Source: Minwuia sp.
Lineage (GTDB): Bacteria; Pseudomonadota; Alphaproteobacteria; Minwuiales; Minwuiaceae
Length of the DNA: 64,000 bases
Direction of reading: 5' to 3'
Assembly: GCA_029210175.1 (NCBI GenBank)
Contig: JARGPL010000021.1
Coordinates: 23,512 to 87,511, forward strand
This document shows positions 1 through 8,977 of the stretch, piece by piece. Position numbers and translations under genes: made by a program. Every line of letters begins with the position of its first letter. Position 1 is the stretch's first letter. The notes under the pieces are model-generated. The model did not search any database. It had not been told where the DNA came from and worked only from the letters and a program-made list of their open reading frames with translations.

Positions 1-156
1 GCGGGCAGTGAACACGGCCCCGCGCCAGCGCAGGCGATCCTGCACCGGCTGGGCAACGCCCTGCCGCATGCGAGACGGGTGACCATCAATGGCGCTGGCC
101 ATATGGGACCGGTACAGAAGCCGCACCTGTTCGAAGACGTTCTTCCGCTGGATTGA
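1..156 (+). CDS. alpha/beta hydrolase, C-terminal end (partial)
   Basis: An open frame runs in from the left edge and stops at 156. The 51 visible residues resemble the last part of an alpha/beta hydrolase: the motif NGAGHMGPV contains the histidine expected from the Ser-Asp-His triad, and PHLFEDVLPLD looks like the closing helix. The nucleophile and lid lie outside the window, so the substrate cannot be predicted. The acyl-CoA dehydrogenase that follows starts 50 bases downstream on the same strand, so the two may share a transcript. Confidence 0.65.
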   Translation, partial: AGSEHGPAPAQAILHRLGNALPHARRVTINGAGHMGPVQKPHLFEDVLPLD

Positions 157-206
157 AGCCTTCAGCGGCGCTAGAGTCACGTTCCTGCTCTGGGGAGGAC
201 AGAATC

Positions 207-1415
207 ATGGATCTCAGCCTGACCGCCGAAGACCTGAAATTCCGCGACGACATGCGCGCCTGGATTCGCGACAACCTGACAGAAGAGATGAAGGACGGCG
301 CGCGCCTGACGACAGGCCCGTTCTCCGAACATGCCATTGGCATGCAGTGGTTCCGCACCCTCGCATCAAGGGGCTGGTCCGCGCCGACATGGCCAAAGGA
401 GCATGGCGGCCCCGGCTGGTCACCACTGCAGCTCTATATCTTCGCCGCCGAATGCGCATCGGCAGGTACGCCGGTGCCGCTGGTCATGGGTGTGCAGATG
501 GTCGGCCCCGTGCTGATGCACTTCGGCACACAGCAGCAACAGGACCATTACCTGCCCCGCATCCTGTCGGGCGATGACATCTGGTGTCAGGGCTATTCCG
601 AACCTGGATCGGGGTCTGACCTGGCATCGCTGAAGACACGCGCTGTCCGTGACGGCGACGACTACGTGATCAATGGTTCCAAGATCTGGACGACCTTCGC
701 GCAGCATGCGAACCGGATGTTCTGCCTGGTCAGGACAAGCACGGAAGGCAAGGCGCAGGAAGGGATCTCCTTCATCCTGATCGATGATTTCGACGCTCCG
801 GGCATCACCGTCGATCCCATCATCACCATGGCCGGGGATCACGAGGTCAATCAGGTCTTCTTCGAGGATGTGCGGGTTCCTGCCGCAAACCTGGTGGGCA
901 AGGAAAACGACGGCTGGACCGTCGCCAAGTACCTGCTGGAGTTCGAACGCGGCGGCAACAGCTACAGCCCCGGCCTGCATGCGGCCCTGACCCACCTGAA
1001 GGCGGTAGCGGCGACGGAACGTGGCGGCGACGGCGAACGTCTGATCGATGACATCACGTTCCGGAACCGCATTGCGGAGGCGGAATGCGATACTCTGGCG
1101 CTGGAGCATGTCGAAAAGCAGGCACTCTGCGCCCTGGCGGAGGGTCGGACACCGGGCGCGGCCTCGTCGATGATGAAGGTGCGTGGATCGGAGATCCTGC
1201 AGCTGACGGCGGAACTGACGTCCGAGGCCGTGGGCTATCACGCCTGGCCGGACCAGAAGGCGGCACGCACCGTCGGATCCAACATCTCGGCGATCGGGCC
1301 GGAGCATGCGCTGACCGCCCTGCCCCGCCACCTGAACCATCGCGCAGCAACGATCTATGCAGGCTCCAACGAGGTACAGCGAAACATCATCGCCAAGCTG
1401 GTTCTGGGACTCTGA
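207..1415 (+). CDS. acyl-CoA dehydrogenase family protein
   Basis: A 402-residue protein of full ACAD length that would oxidise an acyl-CoA thioester to the enoyl-CoA with FAD, passing electrons to ETF. The middle domain carries the flavin-binding pattern YSEPGSGSDLASL followed by GDDYVINGSKIWTT. The C-terminal helical domain ends in YAGSNEVQRNIIAKLVLGL, the usual ACAD terminus. I start at the ATG at 207 because GGGGAGGAC lies 9 bases before it; an in-frame ATG at 153 has no such site and overlaps the preceding gene. The clade resembles enzymes used for sterol side chains or branched and cyclic acids rather than straight short-chain fatty acids, but the substrate is not determined. Confidence 0.9.
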   Translation: MDLSLTAEDLKFRDDMRAWIRDNLTEEMKDGARLTTGPFSEHAIGMQWFRTLASRGWSAPTWPKEHGGPGWSPLQLYIFAAECASAGTPVPLVMGVQMVGPVLMHFGTQQQQDHYLPRILSGDDIWCQGYSEPGSGSDLASLKTRAVRDGDDYVINGSKIWTTFAQHANRMFCLVRTSTEGKAQEGISFILIDDFDAPGITVDPIITMAGDHEVNQVFFEDVRVPAANLVGKENDGWTVAKYLLEFERGGNSYSPGLHAALTHLKAVAATERGGDGERLIDDITFRNRIAEAECDTLALEHVEKQALCALAEGRTPGAASSMMKVRGSEILQLTAELTSEAVGYHAWPDQKAARTVGSNISAIGPEHALTALPRHLNHRAATIYAGSNEVQRNIIAKLVLGL

Positions 1416-1600
1416 CCGGACGCGGCAGGTCCTTGCCCTACCCGTAGCGGCAGGGTATCCGGAACGCGAATTTCGCGACAGTTCATCACTTAACCCTTTG
1501 TGAAGATGCTGGAAGTACCGTTGACCTGCGCAACGGAACGCTGGTCCTGACGTGATGTTCGCCCTATTGTATTTCTCAGTCCGATTTGTGGATTGGCCGC

Positions 1601-3751
1601 GTGAGTATCGAGTCCCTCTCAGAAAATATCGACCTTGTCTGGATTATGGTCTGCACAGTCCTGGTCCTGTTGATGCAGCCTGGGTTTGCCTGCCTCGAGA
1701 TCGGGCTGGTGCGCGCAAAGAACACCATCAACGTGGCGATGAAGAATATCGCTGACTTCTGCCTCGCGGCCCTGCTGTTCTGGGTGGCCGGTTACGGCAT
1801 CATGTTCGGGCTCTCGCAGGGCGGTGTCATCGGATCCTCCCATTTCCTGTTCGACCCGCTGCTCGGGCCGGAGTCACCGGCACAGATGATCGCGTTCTTC
1901 TTTTTCCAGGCGGCGTTCTGCGGCGCGGCGACGACCATCGTTTCCGGCGCTGTGGCAGAGCGGATGAGCTTTCGCGGCTATTTCGTGGTCGCCGGACTGA
2001 TCAGCCTGCTGATCTATCCCCTGTTCGGCCATTGGGCCTGGGGCGGGCTGATGCTGCCGACCCAGGGCTGGTTGCAGCAGGCGGGTTTCGTGGATTTCGC
2101 AGGCTCCACCGTCGTGCATGGCATCGGCGGCTGGGTGGCGCTGGCGGCAATCATCGTTCTCGGACCGCGGATCGGGCGGTTCGGTGCGGACGGCGGCCCC
2201 ATAGAGCCACACAGCCCGCCCACCGCAATCCTCGGCATCTTCCTGCTCTGGATTGGCTGGTTCGGCTTCAACGGGGGCAGCGAACTTGCCTTGAATGGCA
2301 ATGTGCCGGGCATCCTGCTCAATACAATGATGGCCGGGGTGGCCGGCAGCCTGACGGTACTGTTGCTGACCTGGTTCCTTGACGGGCGGCCAGCCGCCAT
2401 GCCCGTCGCATCGGGTGCGATTTCCGGCCTCGTCGCCATCACGGCCGGTGTCCATGTGATGACCGTACCCATGGCCATGCTGGTTGGGGGGATCGGTGGT
2501 GCCGTGGGGCTGGTCGGAAGCAGTCTGCTTGCACGCTGGCGGATCGACGATGTGGTCAGTGCGGTGCCTTCACATCTGATGGCCGGCATCTGGGGCACGC
2601 TGGCCGTGGCCCTGTTTGCGGATATGGAACGGCTCGGTACCGGGCTCGGTCGCATCGATCAGCTGGCTGTTCAGGCGCTGGGTGTGGGGGCCGCGGCGGT
2701 TGTCGGGTTCGGCATCACCCTGCCCCTGCTGATGCTGGTCAACCGGATCATGCCGCTGCGGGTGCCCGCAGAATTCGAGCGGGTCGGCCTGAACGCCTCC
2801 GAACACGGGGCCAATACGGCACTGATCGAACTGGTTGGCGCGATGGACGAGCATCGCCAGACCGGCGATTTCAGCCGCCCCGTCCGCGTCGAACCCTCGA
2901 CCGAGGCGGGGGATATCGCGACGCAGTACAACCAGGTTCTGACCAGATTCTCGCAGGAGGTCGAAGGGCACCGGTTGACCAGTTCCCATCTGCAGGAAGC
3001 ACTGGGCCGCGCAGAGCTGGCGAATGCGTCGAAATCACAGTTCCTCGCCAACATGAGCCACGAACTGCGCACCCCGCTCAACGCCATCATCGGCTTTTCC
3101 GAGATCATCCGCGATGAGATGTTCGGCCCCGTCAACAATGATCGCTACAAGGACTATGCCGTCGACATCAACAACGCCAGCAAGCACCTGCTTTCCCTTA
3201 TCAACGACATTCTCGACCTGTCGAAGATCGAAGCCGACAAGTTCGATCTGTCAGACGAGCAGGTGGATATCAACGAGGTGCTGACATCCTGCCAGCGCAT
3301 GCTGAACGCAAATGCTGAAGAGACGGATGTCGATCTGAGGATAACCGTGGCACCGGACCTGCCGCTGCTCCGCGCCGACAGTCGCGCAATCCATCAGATC
3401 GTGCTGAACCTGCTGTCGAACGGCATCAAATTCACCCCGGCGGGTGGTTCGGTGTCTCTGGACGTGGTGGTGGAACCCGACGGCCGGTTGGCGATCACCG
3501 TGTGCGATACCGGCGTGGGCATTTCGAAGGAGAATATCTCGCGCGCGTTCGAGCCATTCACCCAGATCACCAACAGCAGCCTGGTCTATTCGGCTGAAGG
3601 AACCGGGCTTGGCCTGCCTTTGACAGCCGCCCTGACGCGCCTGCATGACGCGTCGATGGTCTTTGATTCAGCGGAAGGAAAAGGCACGACGATTGTCGTG
3701 CGCTTCCCGCTTGATCGGATCATCCCCCGGAATGTCAGGCTGTCGGCCTGA
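1601..3751 (+). CDS. ammonium transporter-histidine kinase fusion (Amt-HK)
   Basis: About 716 residues. Residues 10-400 form an Amt/Mep/Rh channel: it opens with LMQPGFACLEIGLVRAKN, and both pore-histidine regions are present (DFAGSTVVHGIGGW and PSHLMAGIWGT). A linker beginning near GDFSRPVRVEPSTEAGD and a short coiled stretch then lead into a HisKA domain with the phospho-acceptor in MSHELRTPLN (His at codon 3059-3061). A complete HATPase follows, with N box NLLSNGIKF, G1 DTGVGIS and G2 GTGLGLPL. The expected role is an inner-membrane ammonium sensor in which the channel gates kinase output, as proposed for Kuenenia Ks-Amt5. No response regulator or GlnK gene is adjacent. The start is uncertain: GTG at 1601 or TTG at 1586, neither with a clear ribosome site. 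A 7-bp hairpin covers the stop codon but has no T-run. Confidence 0.93.
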   Translation: MSIESLSENIDLVWIMVCTVLVLLMQPGFACLEIGLVRAKNTINVAMKNIADFCLAALLFWVAGYGIMFGLSQGGVIGSSHFLFDPLLGPESPAQMIAFFFFQAAFCGAATTIVSGAVAERMSFRGYFVVAGLISLLIYPLFGHWAWGGLMLPTQGWLQQAGFVDFAGSTVVHGIGGWVALAAIIVLGPRIGRFGADGGPIEPHSPPTAILGIFLLWIGWFGFNGGSELALNGNVPGILLNTMMAGVAGSLTVLLLTWFLDGRPAAMPVASGAISGLVAITAGVHVMTVPMAMLVGGIGGAVGLVGSSLLARWRIDDVVSAVPSHLMAGIWGTLAVALFADMERLGTGLGRIDQLAVQALGVGAAAVVGFGITLPLLMLVNRIMPLRVPAEFERVGLNASEHGANTALIELVGAMDEHRQTGDFSRPVRVEPSTEAGDIATQYNQVLTRFSQEVEGHRLTSSHLQEALGRAELANASKSQFLANMSHELRTPLNAIIGFSEIIRDEMFGPVNNDRYKDYAVDINNASKHLLSLINDILDLSKIEADKFDLSDEQVDINEVLTSCQRMLNANAEETDVDLRITVAPDLPLLRADSRAIHQIVLNLLSNGIKFTPAGGSVSLDVVVEPDGRLAITVCDTGVGISKENISRAFEPFTQITNSSLVYSAEGTGLGLPLTAALTRLHDASMVFDSAEGKGTTIVVRFPLDRIIPRNVRLSA

Positions 3752-3815
3752 CATCCATGCCCGGCATCCGGAGCGGGGCGCGGGCCGGTACAGTTCCAAA
3801 ATCGGATGGACCAGT

Positions 3816-4700
3816 CTAGCCCCGGATGCCCCTGGTCCATTCGGCGAGGGCAGAACCGATCTCGTCAGGTGAGTCTTCCTGAATGAAGTGGCTGCCCTTT
3901 ACCGTCACCTCGGTCTGATTCTGCCAGCTGCGACAGAACTCCCGAACCTCACCGGTCAGGATCGCGCCAGGCGCTGCGTTGACGAACAGCTTCGGCAAGC
4001 TGTTTGCGGCCATCCAGTCAGAATAGTCCTGCACGATGGCCGTGACGTCTGCCGGTTCACCGGAAATCGGGATCTGGCGCGGCCAGGTCAGGGTCGGACG
4101 GCGATCCTCACCGGCTTCCGCGAAGGGTCTGCGATAAACAGCCATCTCCGCTTCGGTCAGCCCGCGCAACACGGAACCAGGCAGCACCTTTTCGACAAAG
4201 ATGTTCTTTTCCAGCACCATCCTGTCACCGGCGGGGGACCGGAATCCTTCGAACACCGGCTTCGAAGCCTCGTTCCATTCCTCCCACACCAGCGGCCGCA
4301 CGATGCCTTCCATGTAGCAGATACCCTGCATCGCTTCCCGATGCCGGTTGGCCCAGTCGAACCCGAGCGCCGACCCCCAGTCATGAATGACGAAGATCGC
4401 ATTCTGCCCCACGCCAAGCGCGTCGAGCAGACCATCCAGATACTGACGGTGTTCGATGAAGCGGTACCTGTCTGGCCCGGATTCCGGCAGCTTGTCGGAA
4501 TCTCCCATGCCGATCAGGTCGGGCGCAATGCACCGCCCCAGATCCTGAACGTGCGGCATGATATTGCGCCACAGGTATGACGATGTCGGATTGCCATGCA
4601 GGAAGACAATCGGATCCCCCTGCCCCATCTCCACATAGGTCATCTTCCGACCATACACCTCGACGGACTTCTTCGGATATTCCGTGCTTGATATCGCCAT
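3816..4700 (-). CDS. haloalkane dehalogenase, HLD-II (LinB/DhaA-like)
   Basis: A 294-residue alpha/beta hydrolase that aligns along its whole length with my memory of LinB. The pattern [16 protein letters not shown] gives the halide-binding Asn37. [13 protein letters not shown] gives nucleophile Asp107 and halide-binding Trp108. YMEGI gives the subfamily-II catalytic acid Glu131, and [14 protein letters not shown] gives His271. All positions are one less than in LinB. The enzyme should hydrolyse the carbon-halogen bond of haloalkanes in the cytoplasm, giving an alcohol and halide. It lies 53 bases downstream of a GAF histidine-kinase-like gene on the same strand and may be cotranscribed with it. 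No dedicated alcohol or aldehyde dehydrogenase follows it, although a GMC oxidoreductase lies nearby on the other strand. Confidence 0.93.
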   Translation of the reverse strand: MAISSTEYPKKSVEVYGRKMTYVEMGQGDPIVFLHGNPTSSYLWRNIMPHVQDLGRCIAPDLIGMGDSDKLPESGPDRYRFIEHRQYLDGLLDALGVGQNAIFVIHDWGSALGFDWANRHREAMQGICYMEGIVRPLVWEEWNEASKPVFEGFRSPAGDRMVLEKNIFVEKVLPGSVLRGLTEAEMAVYRRPFAEAGEDRRPTLTWPRQIPISGEPADVTAIVQDYSDWMAANSLPKLFVNAAPGAILTGEVREFCRSWQNQTEVTVKGSHFIQEDSPDEIGSALAEWTRGIRG

Positions 4701-4753
4701 GACTGATCCTCCCCCTGATGGTCAGACCAAACTGGGTCGCACCAGCAGGCAGG

Positions 4754-6028
4754 TCAAGCGCATGCCGCCTCGATCGCAATGGCGGAAACACGATGGGCCG
4801 GCAAGACAATGCTCAGGCGGATCAGACGGTCATCCTTTTCCTGCGCCAGAACCGTCCCGCCATGCGCTTCGGCCAACAGCCTCGCGATATAGAGGACCAC
4901 GCCCAGCCCTTCATCATTCGCGAACAGTGAATCAACGGCTGTCTCGAACGGATCCTTCAACGCGTTCCTGGTCTCGGCAATTCCCGACGATGAGGCAAAA
5001 TCCACATTGATTGCCGTTCCACGACCTCCGGTCCGGGCGGACACGTCGATGCTGGTGCCAGGCAATCCCTTCGACACCGCGTGACTGAGCACATGCATCA
5101 GTATCTGGCGCAGGAAGCCCTTGTCGCCATTCACCATCTGACCGAATTCGGCAGATCCCATGCGGTTGATCTTCTGATCCCTCAGTTCCGCCTCTGCCAT
5201 CAATTGCTGGATGGAACCGTCGAGAACCTCACCCAGCACGAAATCACTCTCATTGAGCTGCAGCTCACCCCGTTCCAGATTGGTGATCGACAGCAGGTGT
5301 TCGACATGTGTCAGCAACGTGCGACCACCGCTGGAGATCATGCTGGCGTAGGTCCCGACATCGACGCTCTGTCCACGCTCCAGCTTGATGGACATGAGGT
5401 CCGCAAAACCGATGACAGCGTTCAATGGCGTGCGAAGTTCATGGCTGACCAGCCTGAGAAACCTTTCCTTGGTCCTGCGCGATTCATCTGTCGCAAGCTC
5501 CAGATCAGCCGTCAAGCCACGCTCGTTATCGACTGCATCCAGCCGCGTCTGCAGCTGGTCCTGCACGATATCGCCAAAATGGCGCAGCCTGCGCTGCATG
5601 TCCGGGTCGAAGCCATCGCGCGGCTTCTGATCAATGATGCAGAGCGTGCCGACGCGCGCGCCACTGACAAGCAGCGGTGCACCGGCATAGAACCGGATAT
5701 GGGGCGGGCCAACCACCAGCGCCTTGTCCGCAAACCGCGGGTCCTTGCGCGCGTCCTCAACGATGAACAGGTCATCGTGCATGATCGCGTGGGCACAGAA
5801 TGCCTCGTCGCGCGGAGTCTGCGTGTCATCAAGTCCATGGCGCGACTTGAACCACTGCCTGTCGCGGTCGATCAGGGAAACAAAGCACATGGGCGCCTGA
5901 AAAAAATCCGCTGCAAGACTGGTGATCCGATCGAAGGTCTCTTCCTCATCGGTATCCAGAATGGCAAGCCGGTCCAGCACCGAAAGGCGATAAGCCTCAT
6001 TGATCGGAATCGGATGATCATTTCTCAT
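4754..6028 (-). CDS. GAF-domain sensor histidine kinase, ATP-binding domain degenerate
   Basis: A 424-residue soluble protein. Residues 5-160 form a GAF domain of the type common in light or redox sensors (DRDRQWFKSRHGLD, DEAFCAHAI, YAGAPLL, GTLCIID). A HisKA domain with LVSHELRTPLNAVIGFADL follows, then a C-terminal HATPase-like region. That last region is abnormal: the N-box asparagine is replaced (QILMHVLSHAVSK), the G1 Asp-x-Gly-x-Gly is absent (ASSSGIAE), and G2 reads EGLGVV. The acceptor His is intact, so the protein may be a phosphotransfer or scaffold protein rather than an active kinase (inference). The ATG at 6028 has GGGGAG 11 bases upstream; a GTG 12 bases earlier is possible. The gene precedes the haloalkane dehalogenase on the same strand. 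Confidence 0.85.
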   Translation of the reverse strand: MRNDHPIPINEAYRLSVLDRLAILDTDEEETFDRITSLAADFFQAPMCFVSLIDRDRQWFKSRHGLDDTQTPRDEAFCAHAIMHDDLFIVEDARKDPRFADKALVVGPPHIRFYAGAPLLVSGARVGTLCIIDQKPRDGFDPDMQRRLRHFGDIVQDQLQTRLDAVDNERGLTADLELATDESRRTKERFLRLVSHELRTPLNAVIGFADLMSIKLERGQSVDVGTYASMISSGGRTLLTHVEHLLSITNLERGELQLNESDFVLGEVLDGSIQQLMAEAELRDQKINRMGSAEFGQMVNGDKGFLRQILMHVLSHAVSKGLPGTSIDVSARTGGRGTAINVDFASSSGIAETRNALKDPFETAVDSLFANDEGLGVVLYIARLLAEAHGGTVLAQEKDDRLIRLSIVLPAHRVSAIAIEAACA

Positions 6029-6105
6029 ATTCTGTGACACTCCCCTTCTGGCAGACCTGACAAAGCAAGAAAGATACCCAAACAACTATCTCCTCACCAC
6101 TGTCT

Positions 6106-6118
6106 TGACCATCGGTCA
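6106..6118. promoter_or_regulatory. inverted repeat TGACC-ATC-GGTCA, candidate operator
   Basis: A perfect 5-bp inverted repeat with a 3-base centre lies in the 137-bp divergent gap between the GAF kinase and the GMC oxidoreductase, about 50 bases upstream of the latter. The size and the TGACC half-site fit TetR-family operators, but no TetR gene is adjacent. The assignment rests on symmetry and position alone. Confidence 0.35.
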
Positions 6119-6165
6119 GTTATACGGCTGAGTTCATTCACGGATCGCATCGGAAGGGCAGAAAA

Positions 6166-7761
6166 ATGGGTCAGTTCGATTTCATCATCGTGGGTGGCGG
6201 ATCCGCGGGCTGTGTCCTTGCCAGCAGGCTCAGCGAGGACGTCGCCACACGCGTCTGCCTGATCGAGGCGGGTACCACTGGCGATCACTGGTCCATTAAC
6301 GTTCCAGCAGGCCTGGTCAAGACCATGCAGGACAAGCAGACGAACTGGCTGCTGAAGACCGCGCCGCAAAGGAACCTGGGTGACCGGCGCATGTTCTGGC
6401 CGCGCGGCAAGGCCCTGGGTGGATCGAGCGCCATCAACGGCATGGTCTATATCCGTGGCCATCGCGCTGACTACGATCGCTGGGCCAGCGAGGAAGGCTG
6501 TCCGGGCTGGGATTGGGAGAGCGTGCTGCCGCTGTTTCGCCGGTCAGAGAACAACGAACACATCCACAATGACCTGCATGGTCAGGGTGGACCGCTGAAT
6601 GTGACGGACCCGCGCAGCCCCAGCCCTTTGGCCACGATGTTCGTGGATGCTGCGGCGGAGACACAGATTGGCCGGACCGACGACTTCAATGGCCCCCGGC
6701 AGGAAGGCGCGGGACTTTACCAGCTGACCCAGAAGGGCGGGCAGCGCCACAGCGCCTGGCACGCGTATCTGCAGGGGGTCGAGCGTCCGAACCTCAAGGT
6801 CATTTCCGGTGCCCGCGTAACGCGCATCCGGATCGAGGACGGGCGCGCGACCGGCGTCGAGTTCCGTCGCAACGGCCAGGCTGAAGTCGAAGCGATCGGT
6901 GCGAAACGGGAAGTACTGCTTTCAGGCGGCGCGGTGCATTCGCCGCAATTGCTGATGCTGTCCGGGATCGGCCCGGGTCCCGAACTGGCTGCGCAGGGCC
7001 TTGAGGTGCTGCACGACGCGACAGAGGTGGGGCGCAACCTGCAGGACCACCTTGATGTCTCCATCGTTCAGCGGACATCGACAAGGATCGGCTTCGCATT
7101 CACCCTGAACGGACTGAGCCGTCTGCCGGGCGCAATCCGTGAATACCGCCGCAACAGGACCGGTCTGCTGACCAGCAACTTCGCTGAGGCCGGCATCTTC
7201 GCGCGCAGTCAGCCGGACGAACCCCTGCCCGACCTGCAGTATCACTTCCTGCCCGTCATGAGCGACAATCACGGCAAGACGCGGCTCTATGCCCATGGGG
7301 TGACGATGCATTGCTGTGATCTGCGTCCGAAGAGCCGCGGGCACATCGGCCTCGGATCTGCTGATCCCATGGACGACCCGATGATCGATCCGAACTATCT
7401 GGACCACCCTGACGATCTGCCCAAGCTGATCCACGGCATCGAGATCGGTCGCCGGGTGCTGTCAGCGCCACCGCTCGGCGATCACATGGCCGATGAGCTC
7501 TACCCGGGCAGCGATGTCCAGGATGTTTCGGCGCTGGAAGCCTTTGTCCGTCGCAAGGCCGAAACCATCTATCACCCGGTGGGCAGTTGCCGCATGGGCA
7601 AGGACGACGCGGCTGTCGTCGATCCCGAACTGAAGGTACGCGGTGTCGAGGGACTGCGGGTGGTGGACGCATCGGTCATGCCGAGCCTGATCGGCGGCAA
7701 CACCAATGCGCCGACAATCATGATTGCGGAACGCGCGGCGGACCTGATCCGCGCCACCTGA
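6166..7761 (+). CDS. GMC-family FAD-dependent oxidoreductase (choline/alcohol dehydrogenase type)
   Basis: A 531-residue glucose-methanol-choline oxidoreductase. The N-terminal dinucleotide fold is FIIVGGGSAGCVLASRLSED, followed by the GMC signature region GKALGGSSAINGMVYIRGH. The C-terminal active-site pair is YHPVGSCRMG (His) and GGNTNAPT (Asn). Such enzymes oxidise alcohols to aldehydes with FAD, and BetA-like, AlkJ-like and polyethylene-glycol dehydrogenases share this layout, so the substrate is open. AAGGG precedes the ATG by 8 bases. The gene stands alone on the plus strand and converges with asd. Confidence 0.92.
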   Translation: MGQFDFIIVGGGSAGCVLASRLSEDVATRVCLIEAGTTGDHWSINVPAGLVKTMQDKQTNWLLKTAPQRNLGDRRMFWPRGKALGGSSAINGMVYIRGHRADYDRWASEEGCPGWDWESVLPLFRRSENNEHIHNDLHGQGGPLNVTDPRSPSPLATMFVDAAAETQIGRTDDFNGPRQEGAGLYQLTQKGGQRHSAWHAYLQGVERPNLKVISGARVTRIRIEDGRATGVEFRRNGQAEVEAIGAKREVLLSGGAVHSPQLLMLSGIGPGPELAAQGLEVLHDATEVGRNLQDHLDVSIVQRTSTRIGFAFTLNGLSRLPGAIREYRRNRTGLLTSNFAEAGIFARSQPDEPLPDLQYHFLPVMSDNHGKTRLYAHGVTMHCCDLRPKSRGHIGLGSADPMDDPMIDPNYLDHPDDLPKLIHGIEIGRRVLSAPPLGDHMADELYPGSDVQDVSALEAFVRRKAETIYHPVGSCRMGKDDAAVVDPELKVRGVEGLRVVDASVMPSLIGGNTNAPTIMIAERAADLIRAT

Positions 7762-7807
7762 GGATCAGGTCCTCAAAGGCGGCGCGAACCGGTTCCGCTA
7801 TTCAGCG

Positions 7808-8830
7808 TCAGGCCGCCTTCTTCAGGAAGCGGTTGCCAAGGGTTTCGGCAATCTGAACCGTATTCAGAGCCGCGCCCTTGCGCAGGTTGTCGGACACGAT
7901 CCAGAGATTGAGACCGTTTTCGACGGTGCCATCCTCCCGAATGCGGCTGATGAACGTGGCATAGTCGCCAACGCATTCGACCGGCGTGATGTACTGTTCT
8001 TCCTTCGGGTTATCGATGACCATGCAACCCGGCGCTTCCCGCAGCAGTTCACGCACTTCATCAGCGGAGAGTGGCTCTTCCAGCTCCAGATTGACCGATT
8101 CCGCATGCCCGACAAAGGTCGGCACCCGCACGCAGGTCGCGGTCAGCAGGATCTTCGGGTCGAGGATCTTCTTGGTCTCGACCACCATCTTCCACTCTTC
8201 CTTCGTATAGCCATCCTCATGAAACACATCGATGTGCGGGATGACGTTGAAGGCGATCTGCTTGCTGAACTTGCGCGGTTCGGCGGGCTGATTGACGAAA
8301 ATGCCCTTGGTCTGGCTGAACAGTTCATCCATCCCCTCACGCCCGGCGCCGGACGTCGACTGATAGGTCGACACCACCACGCGACGGATACGCGCCCGGT
8401 CGTGGATCGGCTTCAGCGCCACAACCAGCTGGGCCGTGGAACAGTTCGGGTTGGCGATGATGTTGCGCTTGGCATACCCGGCCAGGGCATCGGCGTTCAC
8501 TTCCGGCACCACCAGGGGCACGTCCGGGTCCATGCGGAATGCCGAGCTGTTGTCGATCACGACGCAGCCCTGGGCGGCAGCCTTTGGCCCGAATTCCTTG
8601 GCTATCGTGCCGCCAGCGGAAAACAGCGCCATGTCGTAGCCGGTGAAGTCGAAATCATCGAGGGCCTTCGTTTTCAGGGTCTTGTCGCCGAACGTGACTT
8701 CAGTCCCGAGGGAGCGTCGGCTTGCAACAGCCGTCACTTCATCGGCGGGGAACAGACGTTCCTCCAGGATGTTCAACATTTCGCGGCCCACATTCCCCGT
8801 GGCACCGACGACGGCGACGCGATATCCCAT
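7808..8830 (-). CDS. asd: aspartate-semialdehyde dehydrogenase
   Basis: A 340-residue enzyme that reduces aspartyl-4-phosphate to aspartate-4-semialdehyde with NADPH, in the lysine/diaminopimelate, threonine and methionine pathways. The N terminus is the NADP-binding VAVVGATGNVGREML. The catalytic cysteine sits in IIANPNCSTAQLV, and the substrate-binding stretch is TYQSTSGAGREGM. The length fits the family. The ATG at 8830 is chosen because it starts exactly at the dinucleotide fold and has AAGGA about 8 bases upstream; an in-frame extension to 8920 adds sequence with no family similarity. This is a housekeeping gene and suggests a chromosomal location. It is monocistronic here. Confidence 0.96.
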   Translation of the reverse strand: MGYRVAVVGATGNVGREMLNILEERLFPADEVTAVASRRSLGTEVTFGDKTLKTKALDDFDFTGYDMALFSAGGTIAKEFGPKAAAQGCVVIDNSSAFRMDPDVPLVVPEVNADALAGYAKRNIIANPNCSTAQLVVALKPIHDRARIRRVVVSTYQSTSGAGREGMDELFSQTKGIFVNQPAEPRKFSKQIAFNVIPHIDVFHEDGYTKEEWKMVVETKKILDPKILLTATCVRVPTFVGHAESVNLELEEPLSADEVRELLREAPGCMVIDNPKEEQYITPVECVGDYATFISRIREDGTVENGLNLWIVSDNLRKGAALNTVQIAETLGNRFLKKAA

Positions 8831-8977
8831 CTCCCTCGTCCTTTCGATAACAGGATAGACCTTCGCGCCCAAATAGCGCGAAGTGGCCGGAGAGATACGC
8901 CCTGCCCCAGCAACAGGCAAGGGCTGCGCGGCTGAAAATTCCTAAGGTGTGCGATCGCGAGGGTCGGGCAGTCGGGC

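Noticed and set aside
1511..1524. Possible sigma-54 promoter before the Amt-kinase fusion
   Set aside because: GG and a second element are 10 bases apart, but the -12 element reads GA instead of GC and the flanks do not match, so support is too weak.
3734..3752. GTCAGGC-TGTCG-GCCTGAC hairpin over the kinase stop codon as a terminator
   Set aside because: The stem is only 7 bp, overlaps the coding end and has no T-run on either strand.
7759..7775. TGAGGA-TCAGG-TCCTCA hairpin between the GMC and asd genes as a terminator
   Set aside because: It has a 6-bp stem, includes the stop codon and lacks a T-run; it cannot be separated from chance.
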